Shown: positions 23,955 to 32,010, counted from the first letter of the stretch. The stretch is 37,000 bases of DNA from JANXSF01 sp031394025 (GCA_031394025.1 JANMWO010000592.1:1-37000); one strand, 5' to 3'. Notes: generated by a model from the letters alone, not told the origin. Numbers and translations: made by a program.

Positions 23955-25004
23955 TGACACGCCTCTTGGTTTAAAGTGGTGCCCAGCCCTTGTCAATGTC
24001 TGCTCCTGGCGCGCTAGCTCAAGGTCGTGATCAACCATCAGCCGCACCAGATTCTGAAAAGTCACCTTCGGACGCCAGCCAAGTTTGGTCAATGCTTTGG
24101 TGCCGTCACCAAGTAGATGGTCCACCTCCGTCGGCCTCAAATACCGCGGGTCCAGCTCAACGACTTTCCGCCAATCCATTTCCAAAAACTCTGCCGACAA
24201 ATTCAAAAACTCTTCCACCGAGTGGGATTCACCAGTGGCAATTACAAAGTCTTCAGGGGTTGGCTGTTGAAGCATGAGCCACATGGCTTCGACATAGTCT
24301 CCGGCATAGCCCCAATCGCGACGAGAATCAAGATTTCCCAGATAAAGTTTTTCCTGCAACCCCAACTTAATGCGACCTAGTGCTCTGGTGATTTTACGAG
24401 TCACAAAAGTTTCACCACGACGATGCGATTCATGGTTGAACAGGATCCCGTTGCAGATGAACAGCCCGTAGGATTCGCGGTAATTCACCGCGTACCAATG
24501 CCCAGCCACCTTACTCACTGCATACGGACTGCGCGGATAGAAAGGGGTATTTTCGTTTTGCGGCGCCGGTGCGGCTCCAAACATTTCTGATGATCCTGCC
24601 TGATAAAGTCGGACCTCGCGCTTGGTGTTGGTGACGTGATCACGCACTGCTTCCAGCAAACGCAGAGTTCCGGTGGCCACCACGTCCGCCGTATATTCCG
24701 GCTGATCAAAACTTACCCGGACATGCGATTGCGCGGCCAGGTTATAGATTTCATCTGGCTGAACTCGCTCCAATATACGACGCAAAGAAGAACCATCAGT
24801 GCTGTCCCCATAATGAAGCAACAGGTTTGCACCGCTTTCATGCGGGTCTGCGTAAATGTCATCCAGACGGTCTGTATTAAAGGTGGAGGCTCGTCGAACA
24901 ATGCCATGCACTTTGTAACCCTTGTCCAGAAGAAACTCCGCCAGAAACGATCCATCCTGACCCGTGATGCCTGTAATTAGTGCGCGTTTGATGTTCATTT
25001 CCAT
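23946..25004 (-). CDS. gmd: GDP-mannose 4,6-dehydratase
   Basis: 352 aa, normal length. Extended SDR with NADP loop TGITGQDGS near the N-terminus, GSSEMFG carrying the active-site Ser/Thr-Glu region, and YAVSKVAGHWYAVNYRE with catalytic Tyr and Lys. It converts GDP-mannose to GDP-4-keto-6-deoxymannose, the substrate of the downstream Fcl. Starts at ATG 25004 or 24998 (MEMNIKRALITG); neither has a convincing Shine-Dalgarno. A TATAAT on the minus strand lies 12 nt before 25004. First gene of the operon. L-fucose (or rhamnose-type deoxyhexose) for surface glycans is the expected product. Confidence 0.95.
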   Translation of the reverse strand: MEMNIKRALITGITGQDGSFLAEFLLDKGYKVHGIVRRASTFNTDRLDDIYADPHESGANLLLHYGDSTDGSSLRRILERVQPDEIYNLAAQSHVRVSFDQPEYTADVVATGTLRLLEAVRDHVTNTKREVRLYQAGSSEMFGAAPAPQNENTPFYPRSPYAVSKVAGHWYAVNYRESYGLFICNGILFNHESHRRGETFVTRKITRALGRIKLGLQEKLYLGNLDSRRDWGYAGDYVEAMWLMLQQPTPEDFVIATGESHSVEEFLNLSAEFLEMDWRKVVELDPRYLRPTEVDHLLGDGTKALTKLGWRPKVTFQNLVRLMVDHDLELARQEQTLTRAGHHFKPRGVSHG

Positions 25005-25016
25005 TCGATAAGCCTG

Positions 25017-25022
25017 ATTATA
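25017..25022 (-). promoter_or_regulatory. Putative -10 element (TATAAT) of the gmd operon
   Basis: Consensus TATAAT on the minus strand, 12 nt before ATG 25004, leaving a leader of about 5 nt. No good -35 box is seen. Confidence 0.42.
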
Positions 25023-25073
25023 ACTGTTACTAGCTGAACTAAGACATAGCGGATGCAGGCGAATCGTAGAAAT

Positions 25074-25125
25074 CGCGAGGGAGCGGTGTTTGAACCTTGA
25101 GGCGACAGCAACCGACTCCCTCGCG
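25074..25125. repeat. REP-like palindromic element in the gmd/kinase divergent region
   Basis: CGCGAGGGAG (25074-25083) and CTCCCTCGCG (25116-25125) are perfect 10-bp inverted arms around a 32-nt loop, with further partial pairing (GCGGT / ACCGA) inside. It lies between two divergent genes, so a terminator role is unlikely. I recall similar GCGAGGGAG/CTCCCTCGC palindromes as dispersed intergenic repeats in Acidobacteria and Planctomycetes; not verified here. The rest of 25005-25258 shows no other gene. Confidence 0.55.
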
Positions 25126-25231
25126 GTCGCGGTTCGGTGTCGGATGCTCGTTCGTCTCCACCTTTATGTCGCGCATTGAAAAAATTATTGGTGACCAATG
25201 AAAAGTGATGAATCTTTTTTCACCGAAACGA

Positions 25232-25237
25232 TATACT
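25232..25237 (+). promoter_or_regulatory. Putative -10 element (TATACT) of the kinase gene
   Basis: TATACTAAC lies 21 nt before ATG 25259 and is preceded by GAAAC. The ECF sigma gene at 28296 has TATACTAAC at exactly the same distance and also GAAAC just upstream. Confidence 0.4.
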
Positions 25238-25258
25238 AACTTCCTCAGGCAAACATCA

Positions 25259-28200
25259 ATGACAACCGGGCGTTGGCAACAAATTAAAGCCATATTCGAC
25301 GACGCTGTGGAATGTGACCCCGGCTTGCGTGCTGCCTTTGTCCGCCAGCAATGCGAGGATGACGAAGAACTGCTACGCGAAGTGGAATCGCTTCTGGCCG
25401 CCGATAACGCCACCGTTGCAGCAGTTCTGCAAACCAGCATCATCACTCAAACAAAACTTGTTTTTAAGGATCGATACGAAATTCAAAAAGAGTTGGGTCG
25501 TGGCGGCATGAGTATTGTCTACCTGGCTGCGGACCGCCAACTGCTTTCGAAGAACGTTGTCATCAAAGTGCTGCTGGAAGAAACCAGCCAGGATCCATGG
25601 ATGCAGCAAAAGTTCATGCAGGAAATGGAAGCCTTAGCGCGCATTGATCATCCTGGCGTGGTGGGCGTGCTGGATTCCGGGTTGACCGTTGGTGGCCAGC
25701 AGTTTCTGGTGATGCAGTATGTGGAAGGATCAACCCTGCGCACTGCTATTACGCCTGGCGGAATGAGCCCTATTCGCGCGGCAGGCATCATTCGACAAAT
25801 CGGATCGGCGCTGGCCGCAGTGCATGAAAAAGGGGTCTGGCATCGTGATCTGAAGCCGGAAAATATTATGCTGCAGCGGCTAAGTGGGGAAGATCACGTC
25901 AAGCTAATCGACTTTGGTATTGCTGGGATTCAGAACTCGCAATTTCGTGGTAAGTCCACCAAAGTGGCCGGTAGCTTGCGTTACATGGCACCAGAGCAGT
26001 TCGCGGGGCAAGCCTGCGCCGCCAGCGATACTTACGCTTTGGCTGTGATGGCTTACGAACTACTCACAGGTGCGCTTCCCAAACCGCAGGACGAAAGTGC
26101 TTCCGAATTACGCGCGCATCCTCTTCCAGAAGCGGTGGAACAATCCATCCGTAGGGCATTGCAATTCCGCCCTGAGCTTCGTCACGGCGAATCGCGGGAA
26201 TTCAGCGAAGAGCTGTATCAGATCCTCAGTGGTGACAAATCATCGCGCCGGTTGGTGCACCCGGGCGAAGCGGAAATGGCTCATGTGCTGTTCGGCGCGC
26301 TGGAAGGAGCCGGGCCAGGCGAATTGCAGCAAATAGTTCATAATTCGGCACAGTTCCGCACCGCAGAGCAGATGGGTGACATGGTCAGCGTGTCCACCAG
26401 CAATGGTATGGCAATGGCTTTCTTTGGCGATCCAGCAGCCCCTGCACGTTGCGCCCTGGAATTGGCTGCCAGCGTAAAATCGAAATCGTATTTAAGATTG
26501 CGCATGGGTATTCACACTGGTCCGGTGTTCCGTATGACTGACGGAAATAGCGATGCGGACTTGGCCAGCGGTGGTATCGCCATGGCTCAACAGGTGATGG
26601 ATTGCGGCGATGCCGGGCATATCTTAATGTCGAAAAGTGTGGCCGATGTGTTGTGTCAATTGAGCCAGTGGTCGCCCTACGTCACAGACCTTGGGGAATG
26701 CACCACCAAGCAAGGCGTGAAGGTGCACCTGTGCAGTTTAGCCACCCCGCAGGCAGGCAATTCCACTCGCCCTTTGAAGCTGGAAGCCAGTAAAAAGGCG
26801 GGTTCGAAGGCCGTCACAGCGGTTTTGGTATTGCTCATGGTTGGCTTCCTGACGCTGGCTTTTTGGCTCGGCCGAATTGGAACAAAATCGCAATCTACGC
26901 AGGAACAGCCTTCCATTGCCGTACTGCCGTTCCTTGATCTGAGCCCTGAAAAAGATCAGCTATATTTTTCCGACGGCATCACTGAAGAGCTGTTGGATGC
27001 CCTCACCAGGATTCCCGGTCTGCGTGTTGCAGCCAGGTCGGCGGCGTTTCGCTTTCGGGACAATAGTGAAAATATCAGCGTGATTGGTAAACAGTTGAAT
27101 GTATCCACGGTCCTTATGGGAAGCGTGCGCAAGCAAGGCAATCGTACACGCATAACCACGGAATTGGTGAAGACAGCAGACGGGTTCCATCTGTGGTCGA
27201 ATACGTTTGAACGCGACATGAGTGATGTCTTCGCCGTGCAGGAAGAAATTGCCCGTGCCGTGATCACCGCATTGAAAATAACATTGGGAGAAAAGTGGAT
27301 TGCTCCTACCGTCAAAACAACCAACGTGAATGCCCACAACGCTTATTTGCAGGGTAGAAGATTACTTTGGCTTGGCGATAAGTCGAATATTGAAAAGGCG
27401 ATTTTATCCTTAAAACGGGCCATCCAGTTGGATCCCAATTATGCCCCGTCCTGGTTACAACTGGGCGAAGCACACAACGTCCAAACGACCCGCGGCTATT
27501 TGCCTGCCGATATTGGCGGCCCTCTGGCCCGTGGCGAAATTGAGCGGGCTTTATCCTTGGACCCAGATTTGGCCGATGCCCACACCGCCATGGGTAGGCT
27601 GAAGATGCTCAACGATTTCGATTGGCTGGGTGCCGCAGCCTACTTCAGACGGTCACTGCAATTGGCTCCGGGGAAATCCTCCGCCATCAGTCAGAGCGCA
27701 AACCTGGCCCGCACCTTGGGGCATTTTGATGAGTCGGTTGCGCTGAGTCGCCAGTACATAGCAGCGGACCCGTTGAGCCCCGGCGGTTTCCACAATGCAG
27801 GATTAAGTTTCTATTCCGCAGGCTTGCTTTCCGAAGCTGTTGTAGCGTTCAAGAAGGCATTGGAACTGGCACCTGCCAAAGAGGTCACCCATGCTTCCTT
27901 GGCGGAAGTCTACCTGGCTCAGGGCCGTCTGCAAGAGGCGTTGGACGAAGCACGCGCTGAAAAAAATGTGGCGCTCAGCCTGTGGGCTCAAGCGTTGGCG
28001 CAATATGCTTTGCGACGAAATGCAGAATCCGACCTGGCACTGAAGACGTTGATTGAAAAATATTCTAAGGAAGCGCCATTTGAAATCGCTGAAGTCCATG
28101 CATTTCGTCAGGATAAGGATCAGGCGTTTGAGTGGTTGGAAAAAGCCTACGCAGCACATGATTCCGGCCTGACTCAATTGAAGGCTGAGCCCACGTTGAA

Positions 28201-28261
28201 GAACCTGCATCAGGACCCCCGCTATGCGACCTTCCTCAAGAAGCTTCGGTTGTCAGATTGA
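25259..28261 (+). CDS. Ser/Thr protein kinase with degenerate cyclase domain, TM helix, TolB-like domain and TPR repeats
   Basis: 1000 aa from ATG 25259; the 18-codon extension to 25205 is not typical of these proteins, which begin M-x-x-x-RWQQIK. Residues 1-60: helical leader found in acidobacterial kinases. Kinase at about 72-325: GRGGMSIVYLA (80-90), Lys103, HRDLKPEN (195-202), DFG (218-220), APEQ (244-247), all catalytic residues present. Residues 338-493: class III cyclase-like domain lacking both metal-binding Asp positions (Ala347, Asn382). TM helix at 518-540. Residues 550-690: TolB-like unit (PSIAVLPFLDLSP, DGITEELLDAL). TPR repeats from about 700. Likely a membrane sensor kinase for signalling; probably paired with the ECF sigma factor 34 bp downstream. 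Confidence 0.93.
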   Translation: MTTGRWQQIKAIFDDAVECDPGLRAAFVRQQCEDDEELLREVESLLAADNATVAAVLQTSIITQTKLVFKDRYEIQKELGRGGMSIVYLAADRQLLSKNVVIKVLLEETSQDPWMQQKFMQEMEALARIDHPGVVGVLDSGLTVGGQQFLVMQYVEGSTLRTAITPGGMSPIRAAGIIRQIGSALAAVHEKGVWHRDLKPENIMLQRLSGEDHVKLIDFGIAGIQNSQFRGKSTKVAGSLRYMAPEQFAGQACAASDTYALAVMAYELLTGALPKPQDESASELRAHPLPEAVEQSIRRALQFRPELRHGESREFSEELYQILSGDKSSRRLVHPGEAEMAHVLFGALEGAGPGELQQIVHNSAQFRTAEQMGDMVSVSTSNGMAMAFFGDPAAPARCALELAASVKSKSYLRLRMGIHTGPVFRMTDGNSDADLASGGIAMAQQVMDCGDAGHILMSKSVADVLCQLSQWSPYVTDLGECTTKQGVKVHLCSLATPQAGNSTRPLKLEASKKAGSKAVTAVLVLLMVGFLTLAFWLGRIGTKSQSTQEQPSIAVLPFLDLSPEKDQLYFSDGITEELLDALTRIPGLRVAARSAAFRFRDNSENISVIGKQLNVSTVLMGSVRKQGNRTRITTELVKTADGFHLWSNTFERDMSDVFAVQEEIARAVITALKITLGEKWIAPTVKTTNVNAHNAYLQGRRLLWLGDKSNIEKAILSLKRAIQLDPNYAPSWLQLGEAHNVQTTRGYLPADIGGPLARGEIERALSLDPDLADAHTAMGRLKMLNDFDWLGAAAYFRRSLQLAPGKSSAISQSANLARTLGHFDESVALSRQYIAADPLSPGGFHNAGLSFYSAGLLSEAVVAFKKALELAPAKEVTHASLAEVYLAQGRLQEALDEARAEKNVALSLWAQALAQYALRRNAESDLALKTLIEKYSKEAPFEIAEVHAFRQDKDQAFEWLEKAYAAHDSGLTQLKAEPTLKNLHQDPRYATFLKKLRLSD

Positions 28262-28268
28262 AACAAGC

Positions 28269-28274
28269 TATACT
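28269..28274 (+). promoter_or_regulatory. Putative -10 element (TATACT) of the ECF sigma factor gene
   Basis: TATACTAAC 21 nt before ATG 28296, just after the kinase stop (28261), with GAAAC upstream. Same layout as the kinase promoter. It would give the sigma gene its own promoter within the operon. Confidence 0.38.
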
Positions 28275-28284
28275 AACGTGTTTT

Positions 28285-28290
28285 AAGGAG
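28285..28290 (+). promoter_or_regulatory. Shine-Dalgarno (AAGGAG) of the ECF sigma factor
   Basis: AAGGAG with 5-nt spacing to ATG 28296. One of only two clear Shine-Dalgarno sequences seen at starts in this window, the other being at 33969. Confidence 0.8.
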
Positions 28291-28295
28291 CCCCT

Positions 28296-28865
28296 ATGTC
28301 CCAGCCCGAAGGCGAAGTTACTCGCTTGTTAGCTGAACTCCGCGAAGGTAAGAAGGACGCAGCCAATCAACTGGTCCCGTTGGTTTACTCTGAACTCCGC
28401 AAAATGGCCGGGGCCTACATGCAACGCGAGCAATCCGGACATACGCTGCAAGCCACCGCATTAGTGAATGAAGCCTTCCTGCGCATGGCCGGTGGGGATG
28501 CCGGCAAATTGGAAAATCGTGCCCATTTCTTCGCCATTGCCGCCAATAGTATGCGGCAGGTGCTGCTGGATCATGCAAGGCACCGGCACGCCGCCAAACG
28601 GGGAGGAGACCATGCCCAGAAGGTGGATTTGGATGCCGAACTATTGGTCGACCATAACTCGCTGAATGACGTGTTGGTGGTGAATGAATTACTGGAGCGG
28701 CTGGAAAAGTTAGATCCGCGGCAAGGCCGATTAGTGGAACTCCGCTTCTTCGCCGGTTTGACAACAGAGGAGACGGCAGAGGCCATGGGTGTCTCTCCTG
28801 CCACGGTGAAACGGGAGTGGAGGTCGGCTAAGGCTTGGCTGAATCGGGAGATGGCTGCAAAGTAA
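28296..28865 (+). CDS. ECF sigma factor, TIGR02999 type
   Basis: 189 aa. Region 2: LVPLVYSELRKMAGAYMQRE, then ATALVNEAFLRMAGG and the RAHFFAIAANSMRQVLLDHAR segment characteristic of the TIGR02999 sigma family. Region 4: RLEKLDPRQGRLVELRFFAG, TTEETAEAMGVSPATVKREW as the DNA-binding helix-turn-helix. These sigma factors typically sit next to large Ser/Thr kinases with TPR or WD repeats in Acidobacteria and Planctomycetes and are thought to be controlled by phosphorylation rather than by an anti-sigma factor. Clear Shine-Dalgarno; 34 bp after the kinase gene. Confidence 0.93.
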   Translation: MSQPEGEVTRLLAELREGKKDAANQLVPLVYSELRKMAGAYMQREQSGHTLQATALVNEAFLRMAGGDAGKLENRAHFFAIAANSMRQVLLDHARHRHAAKRGGDHAQKVDLDAELLVDHNSLNDVLVVNELLERLEKLDPRQGRLVELRFFAGLTTEETAEAMGVSPATVKREWRSAKAWLNREMAAK

Positions 28866-28921
28866 GCTGATTGAATGACATTGTGCCTGATCAATTTGTA
28901 AGCATTTTTTCTAACAATAAG

Positions 28922-28945
28922 AGACAATCCTTGTAATAGACAATC
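28922..28945. repeat. Short direct repeat before the membrane protein gene
   Basis: AGACAATC occurs at 28922-28929 and 28938-28945, 16 bp apart, just before TTG 28950. The 28866-28949 gap is otherwise AT-rich and holds no gene. Could be a regulator site; nothing else supports it. Confidence 0.3.
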
Positions 28946-28949
28946 TCCT

Positions 28950-30569
28950 TTGAAACCATCCAATAAACAAACCCCTCACAAGATCAACCCGATTCAAGAA
29001 TTTCTTCAGCGCTCTGTCTTCAAAGGAATAATATGGCAGGATTTGGTGATCCTGATCCTGTCCTGTATGGTTGCTGACGCTTTGTGGCATGACAACCGTT
29101 CCGCTCAATTTGGACTCATTGATGATCACGAAGTGGTGGAATGGCTAGGTGCCAAAAACGTTGTCACCTTGCAAGACGCCAAAGGAATTATCACTTCGTC
29201 AGAAGCATTTCACCCAGGCACCACCAGCCGCTATCGACCTACTTACTATATTCTTCGTACCGCAGAGGCTTATTTGTGGGGTGGAAATCCGGAATCGTGG
29301 TACCAGACTCGTATGGTGCTGTTCGTGCTTAGTCTGGCGATTGCCTGGGCGTTGACAGCTCGTTTAGGTGGCTTGGGGATTTCCACGGTATTTGTTTTAT
29401 ATGCTTTAACCGCTCCATATTGGGGACCAATATGGGCCATGCTGGGACCAGCCGAAACTTACGCCTGTGCAGGTTTGGCTCTGTATTTTTTAGGCTTCTA
29501 CATATGCTGGCATGCGGCAGATGAACATTGGCGGGAAGGTGGCTGGGCCCTGGTGTTTTTGGGTACGCTACTCAGCGCAGGATCAAAAGAGAACTTCGTT
29601 CTTCTTATTGTCCCCACGCTCTACCTGGTTTGGGTGCAGTACAGGGCAGGACGAATCAGTAAAGACCATGCTATATTTCCGCTGTTAAGTATTGGCTTTT
29701 GCCTGTTTGTGGGCATCTCTGTAGCTCAGGGAAACAGGTTGGTCAAGCAGGACATTTACGCCCAGCCAGTGGATTCCGGTCGCCTGAAGCCGCTTCAAAG
29801 TGAACTCACCTTGGCCAACCCGGCAGTGTGGATTTTCCTGCTTATTCTTTTGGCGTCAGGCGTTCTGCTGGCATTGAGCCAGGATAAGAATTCCAAAGAA
29901 CAAGTGAAAAGATTCTTCGCGAAAGCCATGCTTATGGATCTGACTTTGTATGCATGTTACGCGTCGCTGATTGTATTTTATAACGGCATTTGGGGCATGG
30001 ACAGCCGGTACGCTTTCCCTGGTGAGTTGATCCTGCTGGCGATGGCTGCCTATCCACTTTTCCTCTTTTTATCCACACAGGAATTACCAGGCAGATCTTA
30101 TGTGAAATACCTCAGGGTGTGTTTTGTGATTTGCGGCTTCTTGTTAGTTGCTTACAAAGGATTCGGCAAGAACCAACAGTTCGCCAAAACAAATTCTTCG
30201 CGCACGCAAGCGCTGCATCAGGTGATTCTTCGCGGCAAGGCCGCCGCTACAGAAGACGCTGGTGCAGCCATCATCTTATACACAAATAACTTGAGTGACT
30301 TTGAAGCCATTTACGCAGTGCGCCGATACTTAGTCAACGCGGGCGTGAAAAACCCCGTGATGGTTGAAAAGGCGCTGGACTACGGCACTGGTGGATTTTC
30401 TCCAGAACTGGCCCCCCGCCTCATGAAATCGTTGGACGATCTGGTAAACGGCGATAGTGGATTCACTCCCCGCAATTCCCTAAAGGAAGATCAGTTTTGT
30501 TACTGGATTGGATTCACCGCCGTTCCAGGCACCGGCAAATGCAAGTCACTAGGAAAAGTATCGCCCTAG
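28950..30569 (+). CDS. Polytopic membrane protein, GT-C-like glycosyltransferase candidate
   Basis: 539 aa from TTG 28950; no in-frame ATG occurs before residue 40, inside the first helix. About ten hydrophobic helices. The first periplasmic loop carries an acidic pair after TM1 (LIDDHEVVEWLG) followed by SRYRPTYY, an arrangement seen in GT-C fold glycosyltransferases that use polyprenyl-phosphate sugars. A soluble region of about 130 aa follows the last helix. No closer family is recognised. Glycan-gene remnants (GT2, epimerase) lie immediately downstream and the gmd-fcl operon is about 4 kb away, which supports a role in surface polysaccharide (inference). Confidence 0.7.
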   Translation: MKPSNKQTPHKINPIQEFLQRSVFKGIIWQDLVILILSCMVADALWHDNRSAQFGLIDDHEVVEWLGAKNVVTLQDAKGIITSSEAFHPGTTSRYRPTYYILRTAEAYLWGGNPESWYQTRMVLFVLSLAIAWALTARLGGLGISTVFVLYALTAPYWGPIWAMLGPAETYACAGLALYFLGFYICWHAADEHWREGGWALVFLGTLLSAGSKENFVLLIVPTLYLVWVQYRAGRISKDHAIFPLLSIGFCLFVGISVAQGNRLVKQDIYAQPVDSGRLKPLQSELTLANPAVWIFLLILLASGVLLALSQDKNSKEQVKRFFAKAMLMDLTLYACYASLIVFYNGIWGMDSRYAFPGELILLAMAAYPLFLFLSTQELPGRSYVKYLRVCFVICGFLLVAYKGFGKNQQFAKTNSSRTQALHQVILRGKAAATEDAGAAIILYTNNLSDFEAIYAVRRYLVNAGVKNPVMVEKALDYGTGGFSPELAPRLMKSLDDLVNGDSGFTPRNSLKEDQFCYWIGFTAVPGTGKCKSLGKVSP

Positions 30570-30573
30570 CGGT

Positions 30574-30760
30574 TGGCCGCGAAGGACTTCCTCCCGGTTG
30601 GGCATCGCTGATGCTGGCGGTCTTGGTCATCGGCGGTGCGCAAATGTTGACCTTAGGATTGATCGGCTATTATGTCGGTATGACCTTTCAGGAAAGCAAG
30701 CGACGGCCACTTTATTTTGTGAATAAGCGCTTGAGTACACTGGATTTCCATCATGATTGA
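30574..30760 (+). pseudogene. GT2 (bactoprenol-type) glycosyltransferase, C-terminal remnant
   Basis: About 60 codons with the end of a polyprenyl-phosphate GT2: LPPGWASLMLAVLVIGGAQ as a membrane helix, LTLGLIGYYVGMTFQE as the second helix, and SKRRPLYFVNKR as the conserved 'E-K-RP-Y' tail. Complete proteins are about 310-330 aa with a catalytic domain missing here. The frame is open back to 30497 but that part reads across the end of the upstream membrane gene. The break near 30570 coincides with that gene's stop, suggesting a deletion. Confidence 0.72.
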
Positions 30761-31125
30761 TTGGAGCCAACGCAAAGTTTTGGTGACAGGTGCCGCTGGT
30801 TTCATCGGCAGTCAACAGTAAACGTGATTTCTTAGACGTAGCCGATGCCGTAAGTGCATTGGTCAGCCTCGTGGACAAGGGCAAAGCAGGGGAGTCCTAC
30901 AATCTGGCTTCAGCGCAGCCCATCCAGATCAGTGACATTCTGCATGATCTGTTAAGCATGAGTAAGTTGGCAATCAAGATCCAACCACGCCCCAATAGCA
31001 TGGTAAACAGGGTTCCAATTCAGATAGGCGCAAACGACAAGTTAATAAGTGCCACTGGCTGGCAACCACAAATTCCCATCAAACAATCTCTGGCCAGTGT
31101 GTTGGCCTATTGGCGGGAACAATAA
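30753..31125 (+). pseudogene. NAD-dependent nucleotide-sugar epimerase/dehydratase with internal deletion
   Basis: Two ends of one extended SDR gene survive. From ATG 30753, 22 codons encode the start of the Rossmann fold (KVLVTGAAGFIGS) and stop at TAA 30819-30821. From 30823, in the +1 frame, 100 codons encode the C-terminal part: RDFLDVADAVSALVSLVDKG, GESYNLASAQPIQI, DILHDLL, TGWQPQIPIKQSL and LAYWREQ. About 160-190 residues including the catalytic Tyr-x-x-x-Lys are missing. The family is that of GDP-6-deoxy-mannose reductases and related epimerases. Clear internal deletion; non-functional. Confidence 0.85.
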
Positions 31126-31146
31126 AGCCCACACCTATTCGGGCTT
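31125..31146. terminator. Weak hairpin shared by epimerase remnant and gntR ends
   Basis: AAGCCC (31125-31130) pairs with GGGCTT (31141-31146) across a 10-nt loop. On the minus strand the hairpin is followed by TTTATT, so it could end the gntR transcript. Only 6 bp of stem; part of the arm is coding. Confidence 0.4.
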
Positions 31147-31899
31147 AAACAAAGTCATAAACGCGGGCACGCTCTCTTCCAAAGATGCTTCCCGTTCCCA
31201 GTGATCGAATTCCTCAAGCCTCTCCTGCTGGCTGTTCTGTACATGCTCCGATAGAATCGCTCTGGCCCGCTCTGGGTCTTGTTCAGCCACGGCTCGAATC
31301 AAATCGTCATGCTGCTTGTGAATGCGCACCAGATCCGCCGCATTATGTCCACGGTGACGCATTGCAAAAATTCGGATCAACAGTCGGGTTTCATTTACGA
31401 TCTTCAATATCCTGGCGTTGGCCGCCATGCGCATTAACAAAGCGTGGAAGGCCAGGTCGCAAGACATGAACTGGTGCATCTGATGCTGGTCCAACGATTT
31501 CGATTTTGACCGCTTGAGTTGACTTAAAAGCGGAAGGATTTCATCGGCCAAGCCATGTAACCGTTCCAGATCGGAAGCCCGTGGAGTCTGCTTGGCCGCT
31601 TTGGCCACCGCATAAACCTCTAGTGCTTCGCGCAATTCGAACAGGTCGATAATATCCTGCCGGGTCAGTATTTTGACAACCGCACCCCGGTTCGGTGTTT
31701 GGTCCAGCAAGCCTTCGGCAACCAACTGCCCAATGGCCTCGCGGATAGGGGTGCGGCTGCTACCCAATTCTTTTGCCAGAGCCAATTCGGAAAGCGGAAC
31801 TCCGGAACGCAACTCTCCAGATGCGATCTTGCGCTGAATCAGAGTGTAGGCTTTGTCGCGGACGGAGGAATCACTTCGAGTTGCTGGGAGGGTTGGCAC
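31135..31899 (-). CDS. GntR-family transcriptional regulator, FadR/FCD subfamily
   Basis: 254 aa if it starts at GTG 31899; an ATG at 31989 gives 284 aa. I prefer 31899 because TATACT lies 9 nt upstream and the extra residues are not conserved in type. Winged helix at about 15-80 (VRDKAYTLIQRKIASGEL, LSELALAKELGSSRTPIREAI, GLLDQTPNRGAVV); FCD ligand-binding all-helical domain at 90-235 with candidate metal ligands (Asp/His in DLAFHALLMRMA and HKQHDDLI). Such regulators respond to sugar acids or other carboxylates. Divergent from purD; a GTC-GAC palindrome lies between. Target unknown, but the sugar-acid genes of this window are candidates. Confidence 0.88.
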   Translation of the reverse strand: MPTLPATRSDSSVRDKAYTLIQRKIASGELRSGVPLSELALAKELGSSRTPIREAIGQLVAEGLLDQTPNRGAVVKILTRQDIIDLFELREALEVYAVAKAAKQTPRASDLERLHGLADEILPLLSQLKRSKSKSLDQHQMHQFMSCDLAFHALLMRMAANARILKIVNETRLLIRIFAMRHRGHNAADLVRIHKQHDDLIRAVAEQDPERARAILSEHVQNSQQERLEEFDHWEREASLEESVPAFMTLFKPE

Positions 31900-31908
31900 T
31901 AGGTCACA

Positions 31909-31914
31909 AGTATA
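31909..31914 (-). promoter_or_regulatory. Putative -10 element (TATACT) of gntR
   Basis: Minus-strand AAGCTATACT, 9 nt before GTG 31899. The same ten bases occur before the ECF sigma gene. It supports the GTG start and implies a leaderless mRNA. Confidence 0.42.
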
Positions 31915-31927
31915 GCTTGGAATGCCG

Positions 31928-31957
31928 CCTGTCGACAGGTGCAGAACACTCTGTTCT
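31928..31957. promoter_or_regulatory. Two palindromes in gntR/purD region: candidate operators
   Basis: CCTGTCGACAGG (31928-31939) is a perfect 12-bp palindrome whose GTC-GAC core fits the published FadR-subfamily consensus GTM-N(0-1)-KAC. Three bp further, AGAACA-CTC-TGTTCT (31943-31957) is a perfect 15-bp inverted repeat. Both lie 14-43 bp upstream of the putative gntR -10, suggesting autoregulation and possibly control of purD. Confidence 0.5.
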
Positions 31958-32010
31958 TTTGCCCGCCGTGTGTCAAAATAAGGGATCATTCTTTTGGAGA
32001 TACCCGAATT

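Noticed and set aside
28318..28764. 148-aa minus-strand frame inside the ECF sigma gene
   Set aside because: Shadow frame rich in Arg/Pro/His, typical of antisense translation.
31943..31957. Resemblance of AGAACACTCTGTTCT to a vertebrate glucocorticoid response element
   Set aside because: Chance match of a short palindrome; no meaning in a bacterium beyond its symmetry.
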